Part shown: one piece after another, positions 15,201 to 25,362 of the stretch
Layout: the number at the start of each line of letters is the position of its first letter
How positions within the stretch are numbered: position 1 is the first letter of the stretch
Origin: Bryopsis sp. KO-2023
Taxonomy: Eukaryota > Chlorophyta > Ulvophyceae > Bryopsidales > Bryopsidaceae
Length of the DNA: 64,000 bases
NCBI GenBank assembly: GCA_030272585.1
Contig: BSYQ01000001.1
Span: forward strand, 434,001-498,000
Direction of reading: 5' to 3'
Notes under the pieces: generated by a model
Database searches by the model: none
Told to the model about the DNA's origin: nothing
Seen by the model: the letters and a program-made list of their open reading frames with translations, nothing else
Position numbers and translations under genes: made by a program

Positions 15201-18200
15201 TTTCTCCTCACAGGATTTCGTATCAATTTCGAAAACAACAGTTTTTGATAGTTTGTTTGCAGTGCGCACCCGCAACTGCACATCACTGATGTCCAGCTCG
15301 AATAGGCCTGAAAGGCTTCCCCATTCATCCGGAACAGGGCCAGACAGGGAGTTACCACTCAGGACAAGATGCTCCAAGTCGCTGAGAGCTGACATTGTCG
15401 CTGGGAGAGTACCAGTCAGTCCGTTTGACTGTAAGTGAAGGCTATTCAATCCTCGTAGTGAGGACAAAGCATTAACGACTTTGGTGAGATTCAGAGCAAT
15501 CCCAGACTTCGCCAAATACAATTTCGTTACTCTCCAATCGCACTCCACACCCTCCCAGAATCCTTCCGTGTCACAAGGTCCAGTAGATGTCGTCCAGGTC
15601 TGAAATATAGGCAGTTCTGTTGAGAGTTCACTTGTGACAATCTCCTTGAACTGTAGAAGTGCAGAACGATCCTCCAAGTGCTGACGAATATTTGTTCGAT
15701 CCTCACAGGTGTCGGCAGCGTTCACAGATAGGGCTAGCCCTGTCTGGCAGTCCATTGCTGAAAGGATATTGTGTTAATAACAAAGTTTTGTCACAGTTCA
15801 AAACGCTGATAAATTGTCTCCTCTCTTTCACAGCAGTTGATCTCACCCAGATTTGTATCGATATAGTAACGAAAACATGGAAGACCATCTGGTAGCGAGC
15901 CACACAAGTTCGTGTTTCCAGACAGCTTGAGGGTGTGAAGATTCCACAGCCCAGCGCCCCATGAAGTCGGTATTTCTCCAGTTAAGGCATTGTTGCTTAG
16001 ATCAAGTATCTCTAGGCTTTGGCCCAGCTCTCCTGATGCCCAACTGCTAGGCAGCTCATCAGATATCGAGTTTCCACCCAAGTAGATTTCTCGAAAACTG
16101 GCTGCTTCAAATGGAGACCCTGATCAGAAGCACATCGTTTGTCTCGTTTCGTCTAAAATGCACATGGATGACTTCGTTTCTGCATGAACTTATGAAGCTT
16201 CGAAGAATGAACGCTCATGAACGTCAAGTTAACTGTCGAGATATGTCTCAAGCGACAAACCTGGCAGGGATCCATTTAGCCTGTTTCCTGAAATATCCAA
16301 AACTTCAAGCACAGAAAATGCGGTCCAAAGAACTTCCACGCTCCCCGTTAATGAATTGTCCTTGAGTACCAGCTGCTTCAGGGAGTTTATAAGGACGTTC
16401 TGTGGGTGGGCTGTGTACCACTCAGCAGGAAGTGTTCCTGACAAAGCATTGTCAGTGAGAAAAAGCTCCTGAAAAGAATGCTGCGCCCATGACGACGGAA
16501 GGAGTCCAGACACGCCACACGATTCACAGGCAAACACTTTTGGGGACCCTGGCGACGTGATATTGGCTGGAAGTGGTCCCTGTTGCACATATTACAAGCA
16601 CAATAAACGCGATCATTCCCAATTGTATAATAAAGCTCGTCCAGGCACTTAGCGAGAAACAAAGAATAGTATTTTGTACGAAATTTTTTTCCACCAGCGG
16701 ATTGTGATAGAGCTTCAAGTTTTGGGTTTCCTATCTCTGCCTGACGCACTGTGAACTGGTTGTGGCTGATGTCCAGAGCTTTCAACTGACTCGATGCTAG
16801 CACTTCTGGTAGAGTTCCAACCAATTTGTTCGCCCTTAGATTCAAGTCTTTAAGGCGGCTTAGCTCCAATAAGTCGGCGGGAAATGAGCCTCCTATTGTG
16901 TTCCGGGAAACGTCCATGATCGACAGGTGGCTCAATGATTGAAGAGTCGACAGATTGCCACCTTGCAAGCCGACCATAGACAAGGATATCTTGTGAACTC
17001 TTTGAGCCCTGTCACAAGAAACCCCATTCCAGGCACGACAAGGAGTGTTCTGTGCCCATGTTGTGAGAGCATTTCCTGGATCCATCACAGTCTTTTTGAA
17101 AGCCAGAAGCGCCTCTTTGTCATTTGCGATACCGGTTTTTCGTGGGATGCATGACGGCTGTAAAGGCGCCACTGTGGTGTTGGAACAATTTCCCTCTGCA
17201 GCCAAAATGCTAACACAATCAAGATACAGACCAACATGCTTGGTACTATAGTAGCTAGCTACATGAGGGCGTTTTTTTTGTGTTCCTGGAAGGAGCAGGC
17301 ATAGAGCTGAGGTCGGCATGGAAGAAACTGCTCATTTCTTTTTGTTTTAATTATGCACTTAGATTGTTTGTGAAAGCTCGTAGATTCTAATCAATCATCA
17401 ACCAGTCCTAGCAATTGGAATTAAAGTTTTTTCGGAAAGTTTTCAGCGAGAATTATCTCTACACACCTTGATCTGATCCTTGAACTTCTTCCACGCAAGT
17501 GATATTTTCGGGGACTCGTTTGCACAATGAAGGATTGTCGTGCAGCGTCCTGATATGAAAGCATGATCATGCACACGTCAACAAATGTGTTCTCAAAATC
17601 TTGCACCAATCAGGAATAATCAGGACAGCCAAGCGGGAAAGTGTCATTGATGCATCGCTTACAGAAATCTCAAGCTCTCTAACTGGCTAAGAGACTGAGG
17701 TACATCTCCCGTCAATGAGTTCCCATGCAGCTCAATCTCTTCGATTCTGGGAATTGTCGCCGTCCAGTTCGATGGAATGCTTCCGCTGAAATTGTTGTTG
17801 TTAATCTTCAACACAACAAACGAATCCAATAAAAAATAAGCAAACTAATGCATGATTTTCTCCATTTTTGTTTCTCAGAAGTGTTTTATGTTTTCCATCC
17901 TAGTGTTTTTCTTATCAGTAATATGTGGGAAGAAACCAACCCGAAGCTCCTGTAGGTTTGGCCAGTATTCGAACCCAGCCAGAGGTGCAGAAATTTGATT
18001 GTCGCTTAATTCTATGGACAGCATATGGCCGTGAGTGGTGATGGAGGTTCCAAGCAAAAGACCTTCGAGGCTATTTCCGTGTAAGAATACATCCTGGAGC
18101 TTTGGATGGCCTCCAAACCAGGGAATCGAGAGACTCCCTGAAACATAACTTTCTGTCAGAAGCTTTACACCTTTATACAAAAGGAGATCAATTTTTCTCT

Positions 18201-21152
18201 CACCAACAGATATGAATAAACTCATGTATAAATACTTTTTGATCTTGAACAGATGACATGGTCATACCGGTGAGACCATTTGAGCTGAGGTCCAGAACTC
18301 TCAGATTTGGTGCCCAAAAATTCAACAGAGGCATAGCTCCGTGCAGCCCCGAATTCGACATGTAGATCTCTTCAATCGTGTCAGATGACAAAGTTGTGAG
18401 CTGGGATGTTGAAATTCCGAAGTTGTTGAAAGATATATCCAACTCTTCGATCTCATTCCACCCCCATATGAAATTGAAGGACCCTGACAGCAGCGAGCTT
18501 CGTTTAACAGATCGTGTGTTGCTCCATGGAACAGCTTTGTTTTGGCTCTGTATTTGATTTTTATTTAGACATGCACCAGATACATCGTCTGCACTTGCGA
18601 TATACATATACATATATATGTATATATACATATTTTTTTTTGTTGGCAAATCCCTACATGACCCAGATCAGATAGCGAGTTTGAATACCTTCAAGGCGAT
18701 TTTCGTCCAGTCGTAGCGTTTGCACGCTTTGGAGTCCTTCATACCACCCAGTTGGAATATTGCCTGAAGTGTGCACCACATCAAAACTCGTTCGAACACA
18801 CAACGTGAAGAACGTTCCAGCCACAAACAATCGAGTTTCAAAGTATTCCAACCTTCAATGTCATTCGCATTCAGCTTAAGATGTTTGAGCTGGTCCAGGC
18901 GCGAAAACTCCGCTGGCAGTGTACCCACAATGTTATTGTTCGATAGATCCAAGCTCCTCAAGCTCGGAAGAAATCCTTAGAGATTGAAAGAAAACCAACG
19001 ATGATGAATAAGTCCCAAGTGGGAGACAACCGCCTCCGGCTTATATATGGAGTTTGCAAATTGCAGAATCATCCACAAACATCTGTTTGTGCAAACAATA
19101 CCAATATCTCCATGGAGATTTCCTCCCAGTCCACAGCCGGAAAGATTTATCTCCACAACTTCCGACCCATCGCATGAGATCCCTGGCCATGGCTTCCCTG
19201 AAACAATTCTCTAATTCAGCGACATGGTTCGGTTCTTGAGATAGATTGGGTTTTTCCATGTATGAGCCCAAGGAAACACGTGCTATGCTTTGGCTGCAAT
19301 AGTTGTGGCAAGAAGGCCAGGAACTACGAGGTGTTATGCTGCATATTTCTTGGTGACATGCTTGCTTCTTAATTTGTGCTGGGATGCATGCTAATCCCAC
19401 ATATCATTTGATGATGTGGAGCGTTTTTCATGTTTTTCTTGTGATTTTGCATAAGGGACTGGGTTTGGTTTGTGTTTTCACTTCTTCCCAGCACCCTTAC
19501 ATACTCGCTGCCGTTTTAATGTTGTAGAATTCAAAAGCTTGTCTGGTTCATAGTTTTTAGCTATTCTTGCAGCAGAAAATCTCTTCGGGATTGATTTATG
19601 GGCAAGTTTGCGATTGAGGTTGCGAACTTTTCGGCAGAAAATTGCAATCTGCCCATTTTCCCATGTTTCGCTGAAAATTTACTCTTCAACCCCCGGATTG
19701 ATGGCCATCTATGGTAGTTCGCGTTGTTGGATTTTTTAGAGATATTTGCGTGTTGTTTGTAGCCATCCTATGAAGTCTTCAAAAAAGCTTTGAAACTATG
19801 CTTTGGATCCTTCAATTTGACTTTTGATTTTGGTGTTGGGAATTTCCCAATGGGAAAACCAAAAAAAAAATGGACAATCTGGTTCATACGCTTGAAACAA
19901 GACTAACCAGCCATATTTGTCTGCCTCATATTCTTTCCAATACCAACAATAACTACCTCTTGAACTCGTAGTTCATAGCGCAACTTACATCATTGCTTTT
20001 TTAAACGATGCACGATGAGTCGCCAATATTTTATTTTTCAGGGAGAGGGGGAAGGGGGGCAATCCCTCCAGACATCATGTTTTGCGCCAAAAAATATACT
20101 GCTGGTCTTGTGCATCATTACAGGAGTGGATTAGAATAGCAAAGCTTAAAAAAATAAAATAAAAAATAACAAAACTGAATCCCCTCGAAAACTTGATTTT
20201 TTCTCGAGAGTAGTAGCTTGGTCTGTCCCCGTGCAAATTTATATGCCCGTCTGCTTCGTTTCTCATCCAATCGGCGGTGATCGCTTGCTGTACGTTGCTT
20301 ACAGTTTCTCGCTTGCTCAGAGACGATTTCCGAAGCCTGGCATACAAGGAAAAACACATCTGTTAGAGAGGTGGCAGCCATTCTACATTCGTTCACACAG
20401 GTTCGCACCAATATTTAGCGTGAATCGCGAAGGATCAATTGGAGAGGGTGGGAAAGAAAGACTAAACATTTCCTGTTGCGAACAGGTTCAAATTTCAAGG
20501 TAACTGCCACCACTCCACAGAAATGTTTTTCCTTGTCTCCAAGGCCCATCGATTGAAATATGGGCAGCAGATGGATGGGGATGTCTGGAAATATGTTGGG
20601 TAGATAGTGTTTCTAATTGTTTCAATCGCCTTTTGAAGTCGTAGTCGTTTTGAACCTTCTTTCCATTATCAGGATCTAGAAGGCATATCGAACCTGTTTT
20701 GTTTGTGTAAAACCCAGTCCAATTGCAACACACAAATCGCTCGTGGCTTTCAGCGTTTTGTCTGCGTTGGACCTAAACCTGGCGGCTGCTTCCCCTTCGG
20801 AGTAAAAATTTGCTTTTTTTCTTGGTTTCGTTTTTGGAGCTACTAGCTTCCAGGGATGTATGTATACATAAATGCAAATGTACAAAGAGAGAGATACGCA
20901 ACCTAACGCATTGAGTTCGTTCTTGATGTGAACATATTTTCCACGAGCGTTATTCACGTACTACCCTTTTCCTTGGTTCACACCTGGCGTGCATTCCCCC
21001 TCTTCCACTTCCCAGGAGTTGAATATTTCTTCGCACCCCTGGGCTCCCTCCCTCAATCCCAAAAGAATCTCCCGTTGAGACAGTTCCGCCGCGTTTATGC
21101 AAAAGAAGAGGCAGAGGAAAGCCAACACGAAAACGACAGACTTCCCTTCCAT
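203..21152 (-). CDS. Giant polycystin-like receptor-channel: signal peptide, five LRR modules, Ig-like repeats, PKD channel
   Basis: Reads from ATG 21152 to a stop at 203 through dozens of exons. Exon 1 (21152-20984) gives a signal peptide and the start of a plant-type LRR cap (NSWEVEEGECTPG). Exon 2 (19197-19102) completes it in phase with PWPGISCDG. Five LRR modules follow to about 10960, then an Ig/filamin-like stretch, five HYR/DUF5011-like repeats, a coiled coil, the polycystin TOP domain and channel helices S2-S6, and a cytosolic tail. Joins between LRR modules at about 17470/17207, 15850/15749, 14490/14350 and 12300/12170, and the exit at about 10900, all keep phase, so I call one gene. 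Families: polycystins are membrane cation channels, often ciliary; LRR and Ig domains bind extracellular ligands. No PLAT or GPS/GAIN domain was recognised, and S1 was not seen clearly. Exon borders between 8500 and 10500 and at 2900-3300 are uncertain. A split into two or more genes remains possible. Confidence 0.72.
920..2925 (-). other. Polycystin TOP domain and cation-channel region (part of the giant gene)
   Basis: The polycystin signature NRVIGGLFLHQTR lies near 2820. The typical TOP-domain segment LTLELVTYNPDV lies near 2350. Hydrophobic helices follow at about 2190 (S2, SFILPLVLFASFF), 1960 (S3, LVDLFVAVLLTTVAATVGIL), 1640 (S4), 1430 (S5, AHFLIVMFLILLMMAMIG) and 1100 (S6, TLFVLLNFLLGIVGDVF). 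A pore-like turn with LVAGDTDGLDQIQDENQ sits before S6 and corresponds in place to the GDxxxxxIxxxN segment of PKD2 channels. S6 ends with an acidic DVFADEKE tail. This is the strongest family assignment in the giant gene. Confidence 0.85.
4350..7892 (-). repeat. Five HYR/DUF5011-like Ig repeats (domain region of the polycystin-like gene)
   Basis: Five related units start near 7830 (KPPEITLQGD), 7250 (TTPPTIKLLG), 6330 (LTSISLVGP), 5840 (NTPPKIELIV) and 5100 (HPPNVTLLY). Each has a PPxIxL opening strand, a Gly-rich turn with an A.D..DG motif in the middle (best seen as AVDEEDGDV and AIDDQDGDI), and a closing half such as FSFSVEYSVEDQAGNAA or YSIVYSVTNSRG ending in a Cys. An intron usually splits each unit near its centre. 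The order and spacing match the HYR/DUF5011 (Cry22Aa-type Ig) family. This region is extracellular if the protein has polycystin topology. Domain naming rests on motif recognition only. Confidence 0.65.
7904..7930. repeat. (GTTT)n microsatellite in an intron of the polycystin-like gene
   Basis: Six to seven GTTT units, with CAAA-rich sequence 50 bp further right that could pair with it. Confidence 0.9.
10960..21152 (-). repeat. Five consecutive plant-type LRR modules (domain region of the polycystin-like gene)
   Basis: Each module begins with an LRRNT_2-like cap, mostly a helix followed by SW...PC.W.GV.CD, continues with LxxLxLxxNxLxGxIP-type repeats, and usually ends with a Cys-containing segment of the NxxLCGxxP type. 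Caps lie at about 21000/19190, 17100 (ALTTWAQNTPCRAWNGVSCD), 15600 (TWTTSTGPCDTEGFWEGVEC), 14090 (ESLSSWVPGVDPCWNYIGVE) and 12080. Ends lie at about 17500 (NPSLCKRV), 15890 (TNLCGSLP), 14530 (EDLCGAVP), 12450 (CICGTLP) and 11040 (RMCGGIP). Introns fall repeatedly after the first base of a Gly codon inside the repeats, so LRRs are roughly exon-sized. The GxIP consensus is that of plant receptor LRRs rather than the short LRRs of animal polycystin-1. Confidence 0.8.
19198..20983 (-). other. First intron of the polycystin-like gene, 1.8 kb, no gene seen inside
   Basis: Lies between the signal-peptide exon (donor GTGTGA after 20984) and the exon that completes the first LRR cap (acceptor TTTCAG before 19197). 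It is far longer than most introns here. It holds short homopolymer runs and small ORFs with no recognisable similarity. A long first intron often carries regulatory sequence, but nothing specific can be read. Confidence 0.55.
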
Positions 21153-21677
21153 CCCCACCGTCCCTGATGTGCGCGCTCCAGCGCTCTTTCAGAACTGTAT
21201 TTGTGTGTGATTCACTCTCTTTGATTGACCAATGAACCCTGGGTCATCAGGTAAGGATATGCATCAACGTCTATGTCGAAATACGTTGGCCGGTTTTTCA
21301 GTGACGGTTTTTAGCTGGACCCAGTGCTTCTTGCGATCAAAGATCGAACGGCGTTGTGGTGTTGTGAGCGCGTGAAAAAAAATTCGAAACACGAAAGCGC
21401 AGGGAGTGTCTTTTTGTGGCCGTCCCAGTCAACCCGGTCAAAAATTTCCTTCTGCAGAAAGGAGCATCTTCCTTGCATCACTTTACTAACAATAACTCGG
21501 TTTTTTTGAGATGGTCACATGGTTTTCTAAGAAACAAAATAAAACAGGGGAAAAAAAAACACACAGAAGTGTTAACTATGATATTTCTACAGAGAAGTGT
21601 TTGGTTGGAAAATTCTCTTGCCAAAACACATAAAGCCATTTTTTGCAGAACAAACAGTAGAATCAAGAAACTGGCCA

Positions 21678-24600
21678 TCACTGCTCCACTGGGGAAATCA
21701 CCCCAATATCAGCTAGGAAGCCGAACACACTGTCCCGAATATCAGGGTCCACATATAAAACAAGAGCCCCCATAAAGCACATCAACACGATGATTTTCAA
21801 AACCCGCTTCTTCCACTCTTTTTTCTTTCCCTGCTTGATCAGCTCTTCTTTGGGTCGACGAGTCAACGCCTTCAGGACCATCCCAATATAGACTGCAAGC
21901 ACTGTGCTGGTCAGACAGCATACGTTGTAGGGCATACTGAAATCGGGAGTGGCCAAATGCACTAGGGTCCCCTCTGTGTAAGCCTGCAGCAAACATATCC
22001 ACGCTGGATTCCAATGCCGTTTTTGACCCAATAGGATGGCTCACTTTGAGTTTGATCGAGGAGTATTTTCCTTTGAAATTGGGTTGTAAGGTTGGGTTCT
22101 TTTGTGACTTTTGGAATAACATTTAGAAAAAAATAACATCATTCGTGTATGGTTTCATGAACAATACATGAACAATATCCAATTTTTCAAAATTGGGTTG
22201 TACGTTTGGATTCTTTGTGAATTCTTGACGTATGATAAAAAGCTGCCAATGGATTCAACGGATCAGGACACACCACTGTCACAAGAAAACGACTCACAAC
22301 AGTGGAAATTGATATTCATTTTCTGAAAGATGGGAAAAAAGAGATGGGCTACCTTCTGCATTCTTGAGGTGCACAGCACCGAGAGGAGTGGAGACTGTGT
22401 CATCTCCTCAGAGGCTGGAACGCTGTTCTTGGCGAATGAAGGGACTTCTGTGTCCAGGAAAACCACCATCGCTGAAGGGATATCGAAGCCACGGTGGGCA
22501 TCTGGGGGGTGCTCCTAGACAATCGCAACAAGCTGAATAAAGGCAGCTGACGAATCCTTGAATTCATCCGTTATTACGTTATCAAAGCCAGCGATTTTGG
22601 AAGTCAAACAAGCAAAGTGGAAAAACTTGGAACAGTCGTGTTCAGTCAATGCACGAGATTTTATCCACTAAATATGAAAGTATTCGTGCTGTATTTTTGT
22701 TGAGTTGAGATATTTTTCATTCTATTCTGTCCTGTTGCAACGACTGTTGTGATCCATCCCAAAAAAGAGAGAATCTTACCGTCACAGACAAAAACCCCTT
22801 GGTGAAGGAAAACGAGACGGAGGCAGAATTTGCCCCTGGTTTCAGCTTCAAGCACATTTCCAGTCCAAACGGAGACTGTCTATCTTCGGCAACATGGATC
22901 TTTTCGCTCAATACCACACTGTTTGGATCCACTTCCTGACCAATACAACACACAACCAATGTTCAAGAATAACAAAACAGCTCCTTCAGAAAAAAAGCAT
23001 TACACCAGGAAACAGAACTCCATCTCTCTACCTGCCCATCAACAGAGATTTTCAGCGTATGGATCCAGACCCTTATGAACCAGGGCACCGCCTGTAACAA
23101 GCACACCCTTTGTTCTCCAGTGGTTTCTGTCGAGCTGTGGACATCGATGACTAATCCCCCCACATCTCCTCGGATATCCTTCAAGTAGCTCTTCGCCACA
23201 AATCCAGAAAACTGTGCACCACTTCCACCCTCCTTTGCCATCGAATTTGATCTCCATTTGAAATCAAGGTCAACCTTAGAATGGCCAGCCACGTCATAAG
23301 ATACCAACATCCCTCTGTTATCGGTTGGATTTGAAAGCGTGACGTCTGGTTTAGGTAGCACAGAAAAAGCTAAACTTTGAGCGTCTGAGTTGGCTTTTCT
23401 GTTTCCTTGAGGGATTGCTAGGCTCCATGGAATTTCAAGGAAAATTCTGCTTTGATCGGCCACAACGCAAGCCCCGTGTACTCCGTGGCCGAAAATGGAT
23501 GAGAATGACCAATTGGCTGGAGATAGTAGAGGTTTGGTGAGCTGACTTTGGGGTCTGACCACCAATGTCAGTGTTTGCACCAGTCGCTGGGAAATCCTAA
23601 CCCCAGGAGACGAGCGAGAAACATACACAGCCGTCTGCAACGAGTGATACTCTGCGAGAGAAAAAAAGGATAACAAAAACAAAAGATATTTCAAAAAGAT
23701 AGGAAGCAACTTTTTGCCCCGTGTGCATTTCGTTTGATATTACACATGAAAAATACGAAGGAATTGCCCCATCAGTTTGGTTTTTCGCAACAACAATCAC
23801 ATCCCAGAAACACTCCATATCACCAAATTCACAGTTCGATTTCTCGTTTCTTCCCTTTTTTAGCACACACACACACACACACCTGTTGTGTAGAGGGTCG
23901 GTCGATCAGACAGCAGAGTGGCTACCCCCTGACTATCTCCACAAGGCAAAAGCTTCAGCCACGGGGTTAGATTCTCAGTGCATACAGGTTCTTGTGGAAG
24001 AGAACCGTACAACCATCGAGACGATGTTTTTTCTCTCTCCCCGTTCAAGCTGAGCAAAATTTCCGGAGCTAACACCATTTCGGAGCGCTCCAGGAGATTG
24101 AGGGATGAACAAAAGAGTCCACTCAATGCATGAGTCAGATTGCCCCACTCCAGCAGTAATTGATGGGGAGAGATGTAGTGGGGGTATCGAGCAATGAGCT
24201 CCTATCGGATATGTAGAGAAACACCAAAACTTACAAAAAAACCTCATCACGTTTCCATCCTCAACAACAAAAATTTATAAAACTATAGCTGATGGAATAT
24301 TCATGAAAAATGATCTTACCGCTCCTGGAGGCCTTGGTGGAATCACAGGCTCGCCCCACCGTTCGAACCGCTGCCTCGCAAAAAAAAAAAAGAAAAAAAA
24401 ATCAAAGAAATAGAACAAGTTGTGTTGTTTATTTATTTGTGAGGTATTCTCTGGCAGCATCATTGACCCTCAAAACTTGTAACTGTAAAATCAATTGCTG
24501 CATTACTCGCTGTATAAGATACTACAATTCATTCTTGTATATGTACTCAGAAAAAAAATCTTTAAAAGCAAGATTATCACACATTTCCATTTCATCTGCA

Positions 24601-25197
24601 ATTATTATTGTTTATTATTTCCTGAAATCACACCAGCGCCCAATATTTTTCCTGGGCCTCCATTAATTTTTATTTTATTTTTTGGTCCAACGCAGTTGTA
24701 GATGGTTGTGAAAAGATTCTCACCCATCTGCCCCGAGTGAATGCTACATCAATTTCCACAAAGTCCAGTGCATTCGTCAGCTGGTCGACGGCTCTTGGAA
24801 AAGATTGATGGTGTTTTCCACCACCAGCTGATTGCTCAAAGTGAAAATGCGCCTGCAAAAAATTCCATATTTCAGGCTGCATTCTATCGCCATCTCACCA
24901 TCAATCTCTTGCGAACAAATTTGTTGCTGAAAAAAGTAAAGCAGGAAAACGAAGGCAAATAAATCACCTACCAACACCCTGCCATCAGGCAGAGGCCTCA
25001 CAACTACTTCCTCCGAGAAAGACTCCTGCGTGGAACCACCCCCTGGTCAGTCTCCAGACGAAATTTTCCCCAGAATTGCAGATATTTTCAACTGCTCCCA
25101 GAAAATCCTGATCAAAGATCCAATGGCAGACCCCCACCTTCGCATGCCCCTCCCCCAGCGCGAGAAATAGCAACAACACCCCACCCAGGTTTTTCAT
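21678..25197 (-). CDS. PIGT: GPI transamidase subunit PIG-T (Gpi16)
   Basis: Subunit of the ER-membrane GPI transamidase, which swaps a C-terminal signal for a GPI anchor. Nine exons keep phase: 25197-25138, 25025-24972, 24852-24724, 24370-24320, 24201-23883, 23651-23032, 22935-22780, 22514-22353, 21983-21678 (618 residues, close to the family's usual length). An N-terminal signal peptide ([19 protein letters not shown]) is followed by [16 protein letters not shown], the [12 protein letters not shown] segment, [20 protein letters not shown] (near-identical to the family signature), [15 protein letters not shown], and the late [10 protein letters not shown] motif leading into a transmembrane helix. 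The C-terminal end carries a basic stretch and a second hydrophobic segment. It is divergent to the HMG-CoA lyase gene with 165 bp between start codons. Confidence 0.93.
23864..23882. repeat. (CA)n microsatellite at a PIG-T splice donor
   Basis: The repeat reads GTGTGTGTG on the gene strand directly after the fifth PIG-T exon (ends 23883), so it supplies the splice donor itself. Confidence 0.85.
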
Positions 25198-25362
25198 CCA
25201 CCACGAACGATACCTAAGTGGAGGGTGCATCAGTCTGACGCATAGCCTGCGGCAATTTGGCATGAATTTTTCGTCGGTTGGATTTTTTCCGCCGCAGTGA
25301 CGCATTTCCACTCAACAAATCATCCTCCACCCCCCAGAATCCGATATCAACTGTTGAACGAA
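25198..25362. promoter_or_regulatory. Short shared 5' region between PIG-T and HMG-CoA lyase
   Basis: Only 165 bp separate the two divergent start codons, so the promoters and 5' UTRs of both genes must overlap or lie inside the coding regions. No TATA box or known factor site is recognisable. Inferred from gene positions only. Confidence 0.45.

Noticed and set aside
16387-17319. A separate LRR gene starting at MPTSALCLLLPG near 17319
   Set aside because: The hydrophobic start is weak, and the exon ending near 17470 (CKRVPENITCVEEVQGSDQ) joins in phase to GAG-GGA-AAT-TGT at about 17207, making the upstream Met part of an intron.
18600-18640. AT-rich palindrome (TATACATATATATGTATA) as a regulatory or attachment site
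   Set aside because: It sits in an intron of the giant gene and is simple TA/CA repeat sequence like others in the window.
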